A stretch of 64,000 bases of DNA, from positions 368,508 through 432,507 of the forward strand of contig NW_019091378.1 of assembly GCF_001949145.1 (NCBI RefSeq), in the 5' to 3' direction. Below, one piece after another: positions 35,568 through 49,900 of the stretch. A program made the position numbers and the translations under genes. The DNA is from Acanthaster planci. Lineage: Eukaryota; Echinodermata; Asteroidea; Valvatida; Acanthasteridae. Below the pieces are notes generated by a model, which was not told the DNA's origin, did not search any database, and saw only the letters and a list, made by a program, of their open reading frames with translations. Every line of letters starts with the position of its first letter. The stretch's first letter is position 1.

Positions 35568-38500
35568 ATTTGGTAGCGGCGGCGTGTGAGCGGTGGTGCA
35601 CCTGCAAGCTGTCAGTATGAGAGAATGAGAGAAAGGACAGGGGGACAAGGGTTGGGGGTGAGCAACGGTGGAGGGGGGACCGTGGAGTCCACAGCTAGAA
35701 CCATTTAGCAAACACAAGGCTTCCTCGGCAACAGGGTAGATTATCCTGAGAATCAGGGAGGATTAGGTGGCATTTCTCCTGGCGGAGAGAGCTGCTACCG
35801 GGCATCACTTTCAAACGCGGTGGATTACCAGGACTGGGAAATTCTCCTTCCTGTCCTATGATACATGTATGTTGCCTACTGAATACAGTTCACAAAAACT
35901 TGCCCAATGCCAAATGGGAAGAACATAGAAAGAGATAGAGAAGACTTCACTTGTTGGCTGTTACTCATAAAAATTAACACATCGGTGACAGGCCGCCTAA
36001 TGGAGGATTTCTCTACACCGACTCTTTGCCAGTAAACAGGACACTCATCAGACTCACTGCCTGGCAGTTGTTGTGTCTTTCAGTAGTCCAAGTTTCTAAG
36101 TGTTCTGACTGGGGAGGAAAAAAACTGCTGCAAATGATACAGACTGCAGTCGATTTTAAAAACTTGTAAGTTTGTTTAATTTGTATTGAAAACACATATA
36201 TTAACCATTGCTGCTGGGTCCTAATTGAAGTTGCATGACGAGTTCCCGTGGGATTTTCAAGATTTTCCTTTTTCAAGATTCTTTAAAAATTCATAATTTC
36301 ATTTACAGGATGTTTACAACCCGCACAAATGACTGTTTGGTGACTACTCTAATCTGACAGGAAGAACTATTAATGCCCGAGTATTTCAACCAGGCCTGCC
36401 GCCTTGAGCCCAGGCTGTGCAGTGCTGCTTAATTTTCTTTTGTTCCCGAAACTGGCCCAGTGCACTGCTGGCGTCTTTTCAAATGCGGCCAAATTAGCGT
36501 GCAGCAGTATTGTATCACTCATTGCTAGAGCGCTGTCCCCGGTGGTAATCTGCCCGTACTTAATGCCACAAATAGTGGCATACTGTTTCAAAACAATGAT
36601 GGATTACTTCCAATATTGACAAGTGAAAAAATGTCGGCAATTCCCAGCAGCCCGTTCTTTTGTTCTGAGAATGGTCTTTTGTTGCAAGGCCCAGCTCTTT
36701 TGTCTGATTTTGGGCACCCAGGCTATGCGTACAAACCTAAGGTCTCTTCCGTACACGGAAGTAAGACTTGAAAAAAAAAGGGAGAGCGGTTGGAAGTTAG
36801 GACACAACTTTTTAAAGCACTTGGGGAGAGGGTCCAGGGACAATTCTGTCCCAGATCAAAGTTCTCCACCCAGACCTTCTGTGACCATTCAAAATATCAA
36901 CTCTAACCATCACAAGACACCGGCCAATGAGTCCGGCTGCTGCAACTCTTGCTTTTTTTTGGCTCAGCTCTGTGCTGTCCTCAACTACATGTTATGTGTC
37001 ACTGGGATAAATGACCATTAGCATAGGAGGAAGTAGCAGCCTGAGTGTTTGCATCCCTTGTTTCCTCCAATTAGGCAGGTCCTCTGTCTGGCTGAACTAG
37101 GTTTTCGTTTTTCCTTTTCTTTCCTCCTTTCTTTTAAAACCTGGTTTTGAACAGCTTCCTTCTTGCGCACCTCATGGACTACCAGGGGTATGACTTAAAA
37201 ATCCGAAATTAAGATTTCCAACTAAGCTGTCATCAATCTGCTTCACATAGCATCTTTGATTTGAAGTGGTAAACACAGTAAATGGACTATATGAACAGTG
37301 CAATGCAAACAAACAAAAATGTGACCACCTTTGAAAAAAAGTCTCTACATTCCTTCCCAACTGAGAGCAGTATCACCTTTTGTAATACACATGTGCATCA
37401 ATACACTGTAATTTGTTTCTCCTTGTGGGACAATCATTACTGGTGTGTACTTATGCATGGGTGAATCATGCATAACATGGCAAAAACCTGCGTTTAATAC
37501 AAGGCAGACCAGACCTACTCCATACCGAAAAGGCCACGGTTCTGGTACTAGATGACAACTAGACCACAGATTAGACTATACACACTTTTGCACTGGAAAC
37601 AAGTCAACCATGCCCAACAATCCGACCAGACCTGTTTAGTGATACACCATGATTCTGTGTAACAGGCCCGTGATCCATCGATAAGCAACAACAATGCCTC
37701 TTTCACTCTGACCTCAACCCTCAGCTCAGAAGATAACAACACCATGACAATTCGCTTCCTCTAATTGGTTTCAGTATGTTACACACAGTGACATCAAGAA
37801 TCTCAGTTGTTGCAAAATGGAAGATTCACAACTGCACCCATGCCAAAGAAAGCACTGCCGGCCACATCCTCCGCACAGTCCCATACTTCCTGAATGCTGG
37901 CCACAATCTTTGTTGTGTGCACTGTATGTCATTTCCTGATGCTGTTGCTTTTTCTGGAGTCACCAAAGTCAAAATAATTCGGCTGTCCTATAAAAACACA
38001 CTGCGGATCTCTGCTCACGTGACAGGGTCTGAAATCCTACTTTATTTAAAACCTGCACACAAACTGACATCTCATAGTCAGCCAATCAATTTGGGTGTTG
38101 GTGACCCAGCACTATGGTGTGGTACATGCATGTGTCCACACCCCTGTTGAGGTTGGGTACCGATGGATAATCAATGATGGCAGATTCCTTCCTCTAATAT
38201 TCCTTGCATCAACTCCTGCTACGGGTATATCAATGAGACATATGACTCAGGCTTTCGAATCACCATACTTCCCCTAAGAAACTTGATAGGGGATAACATG
38301 TAAGCCACCACTGTAATGCCAAAGGTCTGAAAGGCAAGAGGTAGGGAATCCCCTTCACCATCTCATCTTCACAAAACGGCTATATTCCCCCCCCCCTAAA
38401 AAAAAATTAATTTCTTCAAGTTACATGTGACCAGCGTCGTACCCTTGAAACCTCCCAAGACCGTCACAACATGAGCCTGGATTCAAGTCAAGTTTTTTTT

Positions 38501-40241
38501 CTGATAAATTGCAACAAAAGCATTCCTTTCTCATCACACTGTTACTTGTGACTGGTCTTGTGATGGTGTGGATTATAACATTGCATGCACTTAACTTGAA
38601 TGAAAACCCTGACTTACAAGACTCCCTAAGCATACTACACCAAGTTCAAAATTACATGCTTAAATGTACAGTCCATCATTTGCTGTTGTTGAAAAGCATA
38701 CTTGGTTTAAGGAGGGTTACGGGACTAAAATTGCTGTGAAATTCTTCTTTCAGGCAAGCTGTCATATTGAAGAAAACAGCAAAAGACCATTTTCAATAAT
38801 GTGTCTAAATAATGCTTTTTTGGAAAATTTTTATCAGTAAATTAGAGAAACAAATTTTAAATTTTAAAAAATAGTTTTAAAAATCCTGTTGTCTTTTCTT
38901 TCTACACAAACAGCTCTCAACTTCTTTTCATGTAAAAAAGACCTGCATATACCTGACTAGCGTTGTGCATAGTGGTAAGAATTGTTGACTGTATTATATT
39001 TCTACATTCATAAAGGCAAGTTTTTATAACTGTTGTGGCAATTTTTGGTGGCTTTAGTCCTTATCAATTGGCACATACAAATTGATTAAAAAAATCCTGA
39101 CCTACCAACCCTATTTTTTGAGAGGCATGTACATATAATCAGAAGCAGAGCTGCATTTTCATGGCACAACTAATGTATCTTTTCATTTTAATATGCCTCT
39201 CAGTGTGGTAAGATCCAGCGTGGGCAATATTTATAATGTCACAGTTGCATGCGTTTCAAAACACGCAAGCATCTCCATGAAGAGACTAAGCAACAAAGGC
39301 CTGTTTTTTGGGTGTATTCGTCCCTGAACTTCTGCTCACTTGTTGCCATTGAGCAAAATAAGTCCAGGTGCTCACCAAAAATCCAAGAATCAAATCCTTG
39401 ATAGTCTGACATACACAATCACCTTGTAAATGAAATGCAGTCGTGCCTATTTGCCCCCAGTTCATTACAACGTTAATTGGGGTGAATGGATGATTCAACT
39501 ATGCTGCTTTCTAACGCTACTCATGCAGCTTGTACATACAAACTGCGGAATGTCAGCGACACATTTCTGACACGTACACTATGAAGCTGGCTCCGGGCTA
39601 GCTTACATAGAGTTTTATACACAACTGTGCGGTTTGGTACCTTGGAGTTGGCAATCTTAAAATCTTAGTCTGGATTGTAGTTGTAAACAGACAAAACAAA
39701 TTCGTAAAAATTACAAATAAGCAGTACAAGTTGGCATTCTCTGGTGTCCCTGCAATCAGGTGCAATTTAAAATATGAACTTTCGATGTGAAATCGAAATC
39801 CTAGAATATTGCTTTTCTCGTAATGTGGAGCCTTCCCTGAGCTGAAACTTCATCAGGTTTGTTGTTAGGCACCCTTCTTTAGACTTGAGGGAGGTTTTGT
39901 TGCTTCAAAGAAACAAATGACAAATGATGGACTGTATCTTTAAACATCCTTTACTATTTAATCCTTGAGCAGGTTCAGGGAACAAGACTGTTTGCAAAAC
40001 TGAAACACCTGTGTCTGAAGGTTGTCAACCCCCAAATATCTCATAATCATTTCCACAAGTTGGTTACCCTGATCTGAACTATATTTTTATGTCTTCATTG
40101 CCGTCTTGATGCATGCTACACTTCAGGTTTAGGGAAAAAGATACAATGATCTAAATGCACCGTATGCATCAGATGTGTCCACAGACTCCAACATACAGAC
40201 TCCGTTTGAGGGTTTATGGTCAACAACTCAGTACCAACTTA

Positions 40242-40584
40242 CCTGCAGGTTTACCAACGGATGGATAAGGACGGTGAGAGCACATGCAAAGTGAGAGAGT
40301 TTGCAAAATCCTAAAGAGCATGGGCGGGGCTTGCGCCTCTTTGAAAGTTGCACGAAGTGAATAAGCATAGGCGTAAGCCAGGATATGACAGCATAGGCGT
40401 CCACTTGTTTTGTGGTTTGAAATGATGGGCGCCCCGTACGCAGTCGGCGCAACAAGTTCCTTGCACAAACCACTTACAAGGCGTCGCAAGGATGTCCGGA
40501 TGAAAGCTTCCAAATTCCATGGGATTTACGGAATTGCAGCGGAGGGTGCGATGGAGGGTGGGGGGCAGAAACTGGTTTAACATC
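40242..40584 (-). promoter_or_regulatory. CpG-rich intronic block with two strong donors
   Basis: The block is visibly CpG-richer than the flanking intron. On the minus strand an acceptor-like tgtgcacactgcag precedes 40584, and donors occur at 40477 (CTT/gtaagtgg) and 40241 (CTGCAG/gtaagttgg). The 107-nt interval 40584-40478 is open in two frames; one starts with ATG directly at the acceptor (MLNQFLPPTLHRTLRC...). Neither frame ends in phase 0, so direct splicing to 11805 would not keep frame. An internal promoter with 5' UTR exons is the likeliest meaning; chance donors are possible. Confidence 0.3.
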
Positions 40585-43500
40585 CTGCAGTGTGCACAAT
40601 ACAGGGCATACTGTCTGCACAATTGACGAGTGCAACATACCGGTGTCCTGAGGGACGCAGAGCAATAGTTTAGTTTGCGGAACCATTGTATTAGATGTTC
40701 CTTGAGTTGCATGTACAGGTAGTTTATTGGCCCTTATGGTTTGGCTTTTGGCCACTCTTAAGTAAGTCCCTGGTCAAAAGTGTCCAACTCAATTATCAGA
40801 AGTGAAGAATTTTCCAAGGGTTATCAACATGGCATCATTACAAACTGAAACATGTACCCACAACTTGCTGGGAACACTGTTCCCAACCACAATTTCCCTT
40901 GTCAAAACCATCAACTTACATCCTGTGCCGTTGATCCTTTGCCCCGCATCTTGCCCCTGGGTAGCTGTATCAGATATTTGACAGGGAAAACAAAATTACA
41001 GCAAAGATTGGTAAAAAGATAGCAAAACACAAGGACAGAAGATATCTTTGTTTCTGAAAGCTTCAAGTGCAGGTGACTCGTCCAACTATTTGCCCGACAG
41101 AAATTGGATCACACTTGGAGCACAGCCGTTTCTGCACCTGACCTGAGCCAGACGGCGTATGTCTAAACATCAATGCAATTAATATGAGCATTTGCCAAAA
41201 CAGATGAGAGATAAAAAAATAACTTTAACTTTCCTGGCTCAGTACAAAAATAGACTTTCAAGTCAGAATCCGTACACTGTGCTAATTCAAAGGATATGAA
41301 TCAGTGTTCATAAGAGGACAATTTCTGTTCAGGATCCTGAAACCTAATGGATTTGTCAATAATGTTCAGACGTTCACTAAAATGCAGAGGAACCCCCCCA
41401 AAAAAATTTGTCATCTTCAAAGTACCTAGTGCATTTTTCATGCCTCTCCAAACAGTCTTGAAACTAACTTCATAGTCCCCATCACGCCACATGTACCCCA
41501 ATTTTTTTTCTTTTAAAGAAACAGTAACGTGACTTCCCTTTTTGGTGCTATTTTGATTAAACAACCATATAATGTGCAGCAAATCCTCCATTGGGCATGA
41601 AACCAGTTTAAGGTGATAAAGCCATTCGACAACACTGCAAAATACTCCCAAAACTTCCGAGAAAGATCAGCGAGTTCAATTTAATGCTGGGTATGACAAA
41701 CACTGGCAGTAATTAATGGCAGGGGAACACAGCAGTATTAAACCAATGGTTGTTGCACTTACTTGTGTGTTTGGTCCAGTGTGAAAGCATGGATGTTCAT
41801 TACTTGCAACGTGCTTGTCACTGAGAGAGAGAACGAGAAAGAAACTACATCAAGGGTTTTAATGAGAAGAACAAGGGACGTTTTAACCTTGAAGATTCAT
41901 GTATCCACAGATGGGCTACTTTCTGGATATGACTAGAATTGACAACTTCCTTGAGTTGACATTGTTGACGGTACACATGTACATGGTTTGGAGTCCCAGT
42001 CGTCAAATGGAACTCCAACCCATCAAGTGACACTGTCACACATGCACCTGTCACTCTACCAGTACCTGTAAAATGGAGAAAAATTGTTCTCAAGAAGAAA
42101 ACAAAAATCCCTCTATTAAAAGAGGAAAATATCAGCATTGCATCTCGGCACCAGGATTCTGTCAAACGTACAAAGAACGGGGGAACAAAGTACTGAGGAT
42201 ATTGTTGATTTGGCGAGAAATGCTATTGGATATGCACACCCACTCCTCGATTTAATAGTGCCCTTCCTCCTCGGAAACTTTTGAAAGCAGGCAACATCTA
42301 TGACGCAGACTTTACTATTATGTGCATACAGTTCAAAAGTTTTCCATTTTCTTAACCCTAACATCCTCAATCCTGCAGGGAAAGTGATGAGGACAGAGTT
42401 AAATAAAGAAAATGGCAAGTCTCTTTGACAGTGAAAATGAATTTAAAGGACAAGTAACAAAAACAGACATAAGACACCTTCGCCCTCAGGGAAAATTCAA
42501 AGAAACAAGTGAAACATTGCTCATATTATAGTAATTCCTAGCAACAAGACTTGACTTCCACAGCTGACAAGTTCTTACGGGAGATCACATCTATCGGTAT
42601 TTTTGTTTACTCGTCAGAATTTTGAAGCACATACTCGCCAGGAATTTGTTGGCTAGTAGAAATCTTTCTGAATCTGCTCAGGTGCAATGTGGTAATGGAA
42701 CACAATGATACATTCTCCATAATTAAAGCCTCCGTCAGATCACTGCGTGTTTCTCTCATATAACACCTGTTTATGGGAAGAACAAGTCACTGGGCTCCAT
42801 TTGCACAAGAATCCTACAAAAATCTTTGAAAACTTTCAAACCCTCAGAATGACCTGTTGGATTTTGAAAGGTAAAGAGGGGTTGAGTTCTGGAAAAACAA
42901 CTTCCATCCAGAGCATAATGACAGCAGGTTCAACGAGCCACTGGGTAAGTGGGTCAGTGGGTAATGGCTGAAGGTAGAAAGTGGGTGGGTGAGTTCACTA
43001 TTAAATGGAAGTACCCACAAGCAAAAACTGACTTCTATGTACATCCATTGACGGGTTGATTTACAAAGGTATGCCAAAGCATAGTGAACATGCATACTAA
43101 TTACACAACCCAGATGATTTCCTAAATTATTTGTTCAATATTCAAGTACATGTATCAAAGCATACGTACGTGTAAGAGTACCCATGTGCATATTTCAAGA
43201 AGGGATGCAACTGATAGGGTCTCCATGCGTAACAACCATACGTGTACCAATGGTCCATTTGAATCCGGACACAGGTGCTGCAGTACATGGTATACATTAG
43301 TGCCTCCACACTCGCCTACCAGCCCCTCCCTACAGCAGATCCTGCTATGCACACGAGTGTCACATTGTACTGCCACAATTGTCACTTCAAACCCTGATGG
43401 AGGAAGCTGACCATAATTTGAAAGGCAAGCACAAATGTCATATGTTCCCACTTGCGGATTTCATCGAATATTGCAGTTTTTGGTCCAGTTCACTTGAATG

Positions 43501-44127
43501 AGAAACCAGCCCTTTCATTATTGTCAAAAATACTGTTTGCCTCGTGATGATTGAAAAAAATTTTTAAATGTATCTCGTGCCTTGACAAAATTGGCAAAAT
43601 ACTGATGCAAGTGCTATAAATATAACACATGTAATAACTTATACCGGTATTTACATGTGGTCATCCCACCAAATACGAGAGAAAATTACATAATCAAGTT
43701 TCCTCCAATCACCCAGTAGTACATGTACTAAACTTGTGCTTATACATCTACTGACATATTTGGTGCATTGTGCATACAAGGATCCACGTAATCTTTAACA
43801 ATGGTAAGCATCGTACTATACAACACGAAGCAAAATGAGAAAAAAAAAATTTCAACGCCCACACAACAAATTTTACATTTCCGATGGCCCCCAGTTATAG
43901 AATGCTGCCCAACCCTAACCTATCTGTCAAGGGTGGTGCTTTGTTGTCACTAAACACACCCTATGCCAGGACCCCTGGATTACATGGATATGCCCTGAAC
44001 AATGGAAAACGAAACTTGGCCCAGAAGTTGGCATTCATATGTATGTAACGCTGTGTTAGCATCATGGTAAAGCTACACGTATAGTTGGCTGTGCTTGTTA
44101 AAAACAGATACAAGGAAAGTTTATTTG

Positions 44128-44150
44128 TATATGTACATGTACATGCACAT
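44128..44150. repeat. TACATGTA-type microsatellite
   Basis: A short run of alternating ATGTAC words, related to those at 19149 and 46935. Confidence 0.65.
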
Positions 44151-46934
44151 TGTAGGTGTGGTGAATTTATCAATACAAATTTGTGTAGAGAATTGTAACA
44201 AATTGAAGCATGAGGTGTGAAGCTCCTCTAATTACAGATGCATCCAAGCAAAAAAATGGGACTGGCATTCTTAAAATTCAACTGAATGTTCAACGGTTAT
44301 ACACGTAGATTGTAGGCCAAGACTGGGCTTTGTGTGTGCACAGGAGGAGGTCCTCCCTCTTTTTCAAAAAGAAAGCTCTCAAACTGACATGACATTTAAA
44401 CACTTTGGGATGTACATGTACTCCTCGGAGGCCAGATGTTTTGTTCTTTGAAACTTTTTCGAGGAAAAATATGCCTCCTTCAGGATTTATGCATGTTCTC
44501 TTTTGTAGGAACTTTATTTGAAGGATCTTCATTTTTTAAATTTTTGGGAAAGTTAACTTTACGCTCTCATATTGGATTTATTCAAAGTCTCAAAGTTGGA
44601 CAAGATCTAAGCACTGGTAATCATCCTGGACCATAACAAGGCTCAAGTTGCTTTTTAGTATTAACCTCCGTAACAGACTGTTTGGCACAGCTGATGTACC
44701 TACATGTACATTGTATGTAAAGTGCTAGATTGTTCTGTATACAGAACCCCTACACTGAAATTATGCTATGTTTACAAAGTCAAAATTGCACAGTGCGAGA
44801 AACTGTTCTTCAAATAGTGTAAATCACAGAACATTCATTTTTTGTTGAATACCATCTCCTACAAGCTCCTGTTACCGATACGCGGATGTACCTCTGAAAC
44901 TGTTCTTAACATTATACATGTATGTCCCTGTAAGATAGTGTGCAAAACACACCGGCTGATAATCTCAGTTTAAAATTATGAAAACTTTTACCCTACTACC
45001 AAAGAACAGTAGTACAAAAAGATTAAGTTGGGTACGGCAAGGTTTACCATGGACACATGTATGTAAATGTATGTTATCTGGTCCTTCCTTCTCAGAGACA
45101 GCATCACTTCAGAAGGATTGATGCATGCTAAAACAAGGACAAATTCTGAGACAAGATCAATTCTCTCGAGACACTGGGACCGAAAACACTAAACTTTTGG
45201 TGCAGCTGCTGTGCCTGGTTTCCTTATTAAGTTTAGTGGAGAGATGTGCTCCACATTCAAAAGATGAAATGCTGTGCTTATCTCAGGAAGTGAAGACTGA
45301 ATTAATGTGACTCTCTGGGTGTCAAAAGTAATGTATCTGTATATCCACCACGTACGTGAGAATACATGCACTGTGTGCTGCATTGCTGTTTATCAGCACT
45401 CCCTTTTAGCAAGCATGCACACCTTAATAAATCCAGCAATTCACACTTAAACATGAGAATCAGTCCCATCACCACATGATTGGTGCCCCTTAAATTCTAC
45501 CTTGATCTGTAGCTCCAAAGCAAGAAGCAACCTCACATGACACCATTTGGACTTTGGGAAACAATTCTCAGACAACATGTGCCCCTACTCTTCAACAAGT
45601 GATTTCTGTTTCAAATTTACAACCTGAAGGGGTAGCATTTTGTTTCCACTGCAAAGTCCCACAAATGAGAATTTCCTATTCGTGCGGTGAGTTTCAGCGG
45701 AGGCCTCGAGAACGAAGAGTTGGAAAGGATGGCCGAGCCCCCTTGAAGGGGCAGGGGGTCTGATACGTGAGCCAGAAAGGTACAACTGACCTGGCCATGA
45801 CTCATTCCTGAATTAGTGAAAATATTATTGCAGAATGTCAACCCTTGCAAAACACTGAACCTAAACAGTGGATCGTTTGATGAAAACCAAAACAAAACAC
45901 AAAAACTAGAAAGTGTTTGTCAAGAGTGGTATCTCGTGTTTTCCAGCATGTAGACTAAATTAACTGGTCTCTGTCCTTATAACATTTTGACTACGAAAAA
46001 TTGTGCAGAACAACTTCAGTGTGTGTTTCCAAAAAAAATTTGTTGAGGAAGAGGAAATGGAAGATGGCCAAGCCTGTGGGGCTGGGGGAGCGGAGGTCAT
46101 GATCTATGAGCTACAAGTTAAGGTAAATTTACAACAGACCCTGCCATTGCTTACTCTTAATCAGCACCAAATTTTTTTGCCAAATGTCATTGCTGGGAAA
46201 AACGGCAGTCCTCATGATCACATAGTTCAAAATGAATAGAGAGCCGGCGGACATGTTTCAGCTGCATGTTTACCCTGCATGTGGGACTTTCAGCTGAATT
46301 ACTCAGCAAGGGGGAGAGGTGTTGCTAATCAGCGCATCCTTCCACGGAGGTAGTGACGAGGGTTGGGCACTTTTTTTCCCCCTTCCTCCCTCCCCCTGTT
46401 CTCTTTCTTCTGCTGGGAAGGATACGTGTGTGTGCCGTTGCATCTGGATGGCAGTGCATCACTGCAAAGGGCAGGGCAGGAGGAAATCAACTCCATCATA
46501 ACAGATGCAGGCTCCTGGATCACACAGGACGACATGATCAGACAATTGTGGGAGGAGCCTGGATGACCTGAGTTTTAAATAGTGGATCACTTGATCACTT
46601 CAGAATCCATCAGACGCGAAATCTTTCAGCGCAAAGGAATAACTACGAGTATTTTGCAAGTTGTCACAAAAAAAGATTGTGCTTTAAACTGTACATGTAC
46701 CACATCCATGCGCACAGGTCAGGAAAAGGTTAGCAGAAGTTTATGTGCCATTTCATTTATTCCCATATGACAAATGCATCAAGAAACTGGGTACATGCTC
46801 AATGGAAAGGATACGTGTTACATGTAGCTCTTAATGGGGAAACTTGGTTATAACTTGGTTATTGCATCAACAGTGGATGCCAAGCAAGGACAAGAGAGGG
46901 CACTTTGCTGATCAAGAATAGGGCCGACACATCA

Positions 46935-46957
46935 CATACATGTACATGTACATGTAC
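46935..46957. repeat. TACATGTA-type microsatellite
   Basis: CATACATGTACATGTACATG followed by TAC is one of the longest uninterrupted runs of this word in the window. Confidence 0.75.
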
Positions 46958-49900
46958 TCACACAGAGCCGGCAGGTACATTGCAAAATTGCTGGTAAATC
47001 ACGCAAGTGATGCCTGATGAATAAAATTCACAACTACTATGGTACAACAAGATCAAATGAACACAGAGCTCAAATGCATCTAGAGAAAAGTTTCCACTGT
47101 GGATTATGCCACTTGGCACTTCAACAAAGGCTGAAATTACACATACATGTACATGTTCAAGCTATTAAAGCAAATCTGACGTAGAGATGGTTACTTTTGA
47201 AGACACAGATAATGTCAACGGCTGCAAAGTTGAAAAGAAAGTGATTTTTGCTTGTCCAAACTCATCCCCGAGCACAGTTCAGTGGCAATCTACTCATAAA
47301 GCCTGCCTGTGGCCTCCATGTATAATGCATGAGCATTGGGGACAATATCATTTTGGCACAATGCAGACATGTAAATGGGTCACCGGGTGGAAACCTGCAG
47401 AGTGTAAATGGGGGGTACCCTGGGCCTTCAACTTGCAGCTGAAAGATAGGTCAGAGTTTTCTGCCATTATGTTGTGGCAGCAATTGACTGTTTGTTGCCC
47501 CGGACGTACATGTAGATGTAGAGCGCTGACTGGGGGTAACAAGTGAAGCAGGGCCTACGTTGACAAGGCAATGGAGTTAAAGTGTATGGCAAGGCAAGGT
47601 CATTTACTCTCTTCATGAATAAAGAAAAGAACCAGCAATGTTTGTACCCAAATCTCAGTTTTTTTCAGAGTGTGCAGTACATCCAGTTCATACCTCAGGC
47701 GAATGCAACATCAGGGCAAGTTTGACATCATGATTCATGTAAATTTGCAGTGAAATTGGCAAAGTTGAAATGTGCCCCACTTTTTACAAATTCATCTGAT
47801 GTCACAAATTTGCATTCATGCCAATTACGAACCAGCCCTTCCCGTAAGAAGACATTTCTCCCCAACATTTTTTTTGGAAAGAGGACCCATTTATAAGATT
47901 GTTAGGTATTTTTAGTTATTGGTCATGTACAGGCATTAGATGGCATGGGAGATATCGATACAGAGGGGTGAAGTCAGTTGGGTCCTCCGTGTGACCTAGA
48001 AATAGAATATAGAGGGAGGGGGGATTCAGTGTATGACAGGTTTAAAGAAGGGTCAAACCACAGTGCCTCGGCTGGGCTAATAAGAACCGAAGGTGATGAG
48101 TGACATAAGTGTCACACTTCTTGAAAAGTTTTGAAGGGGTGACTTCCTGGAAGAGACCTCTTCCTTACTTTTGGAACTTTGCTCTCAAAACACCAACCCC
48201 CCCCCCAAAAAAAGAGAAAGGACTTTAAACCAGTGGGAAAATGGCCCAGCACATATGCATAACACCGTGGGGCTGCGAGAGAGACAATTTCCTGTCAGTA
48301 TTGTAGAGAGGGAACATGTTTGCGAATTCATCCTTGGCAAACAATAACTTGCTTCATAGGGAATCATGAATGATATCCCGTCATTCCTTTGGACAAACAG
48401 CTGGTGATTAAGGTGCCAAGGACATCAACGACAAATCCACTGGTGATCTACACTGTACGATGTATTTCAAATTTTAAAAAAATGAAATATGGCACTGGTT
48501 CACTCAGTCTTCAAGACTTTAAAGCAGAGTTTGCATGCGTTACTCTTGATTCTCAAGGACGCAGGAAAATGAGTTGTGAGCAATACTCTCAGGTCATAAC
48601 ATGCGAATACAAAAACATTTGGAAATAACCTGTGATGCAGGAGCATACTCTCATATACCCACGGGTTCTACTTTTGTGAGTTATACTCTCAGGAGTATAC
48701 TCGTGTTTGAGTAACAAGCTCAAATGCAGCCAAAGTTTGTAACTGAATACAGTTCACATTTAAAAGCACTAATCAAGGATGCACAGCCTATCCACTCTAA
48801 GTGCAAGCATCTCCTCACTGATAACAGAAGCACTTTTTATTTGATCATATAAAAAACATCCTGTTCCAATGACATACGATACTGCAAGAATTGAATTGTT
48901 ATACACATTGTTTCTACTGACACAGAATTACCAGTACTGGAAATCAGAGGTAAACTGAGGGGAGACACAGGGGTGTTGCTCTTTCTGCCAAGCCACAGAA
49001 TGCAGAATAATTTTCAAAGTGGCTGTTAGTGGTAATTGTCCATGTGCAGTGTAACAGTGCAGTAATCTGTGCTGGTACTTGGCATGGTCTGCTTTGTTTT
49101 TACTCTCCTCAGCTTTACGTGTGCATGGCAAAAACTCTCCATTTTTAAAAATGTATTTAAAATTTTTGTCAATTTTTGTTTTTGAAGAACTGCCATTCAC
49201 AAGAGCCATCTGTAGGTCTTTTTGTTTTTAAATCACATTCCAATTAAAAATTATCTACAGGAAGGGCTTTACTGTAACTCCTACAATACTCTTGTATTGG
49301 ACTATTTTGTCTCCACAACAGATTTCATTGACAGTAATTTGGTGCGAGAGCTCCTCCATTTCCGTGTCAATGGGCTACGTTGTATTTTCGCACCCAGTGA
49401 GCTGGAAGCCAATTTTCACCCTGGTGCAGAGTTGAAACTGTCTGCCATAGAACCATCTGAAAGGTTTCATTTTGTGCTTTCGATGCTGACGATCATTTCC
49501 CTGATGTCACTATCTGTCCATGCACACTCTTTTTACAGCCGAATGGCAGGAAATCGGGAACACAGTGAACTCTGAACATCGATCACTACGTCAAAGCCAA
49601 AAAACTGACACTGTGTGGATTCCATCTGTGCCAGACATGCGTTCTACGAGTTACCAGATGTTCCCTAAACCCAACTCTCCTGATATTTACACTACGAACC
49701 TTCCTGAATCCTCCCAAATCTGCCGTTGTGCAGCAAACCAATGGCACATTCTAAAAGTGCTTTAACTTTCAGGGGGGCATGAAAGCTCCATGTAAAGTAC
49801 ACATGGCCGGACCCTACATCTACTTTCTTTAACCCTGACAGTCTTCAAACCTCAAACTCTTGAAGGATGAAGGACTGTTGGAATTAATCCTACAAAATCT

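Larger units (their letters stand above)
26102..40241 (-). other. klf intron, no exon firmly supported
   Basis: This long AT-rich intron block contains low-complexity tracts (29639-29745, 33328-33364, 34035-34096), a GC-richer hairpin patch at 35538-35567 and a perfect 9-bp palindrome at 27283-27301. Frames reach 142 codons (27987-28415, minus) without domains. A weak exon-like segment with ATG at 30115 and donor at 30072 is described in the findings. Confidence 0.55.
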
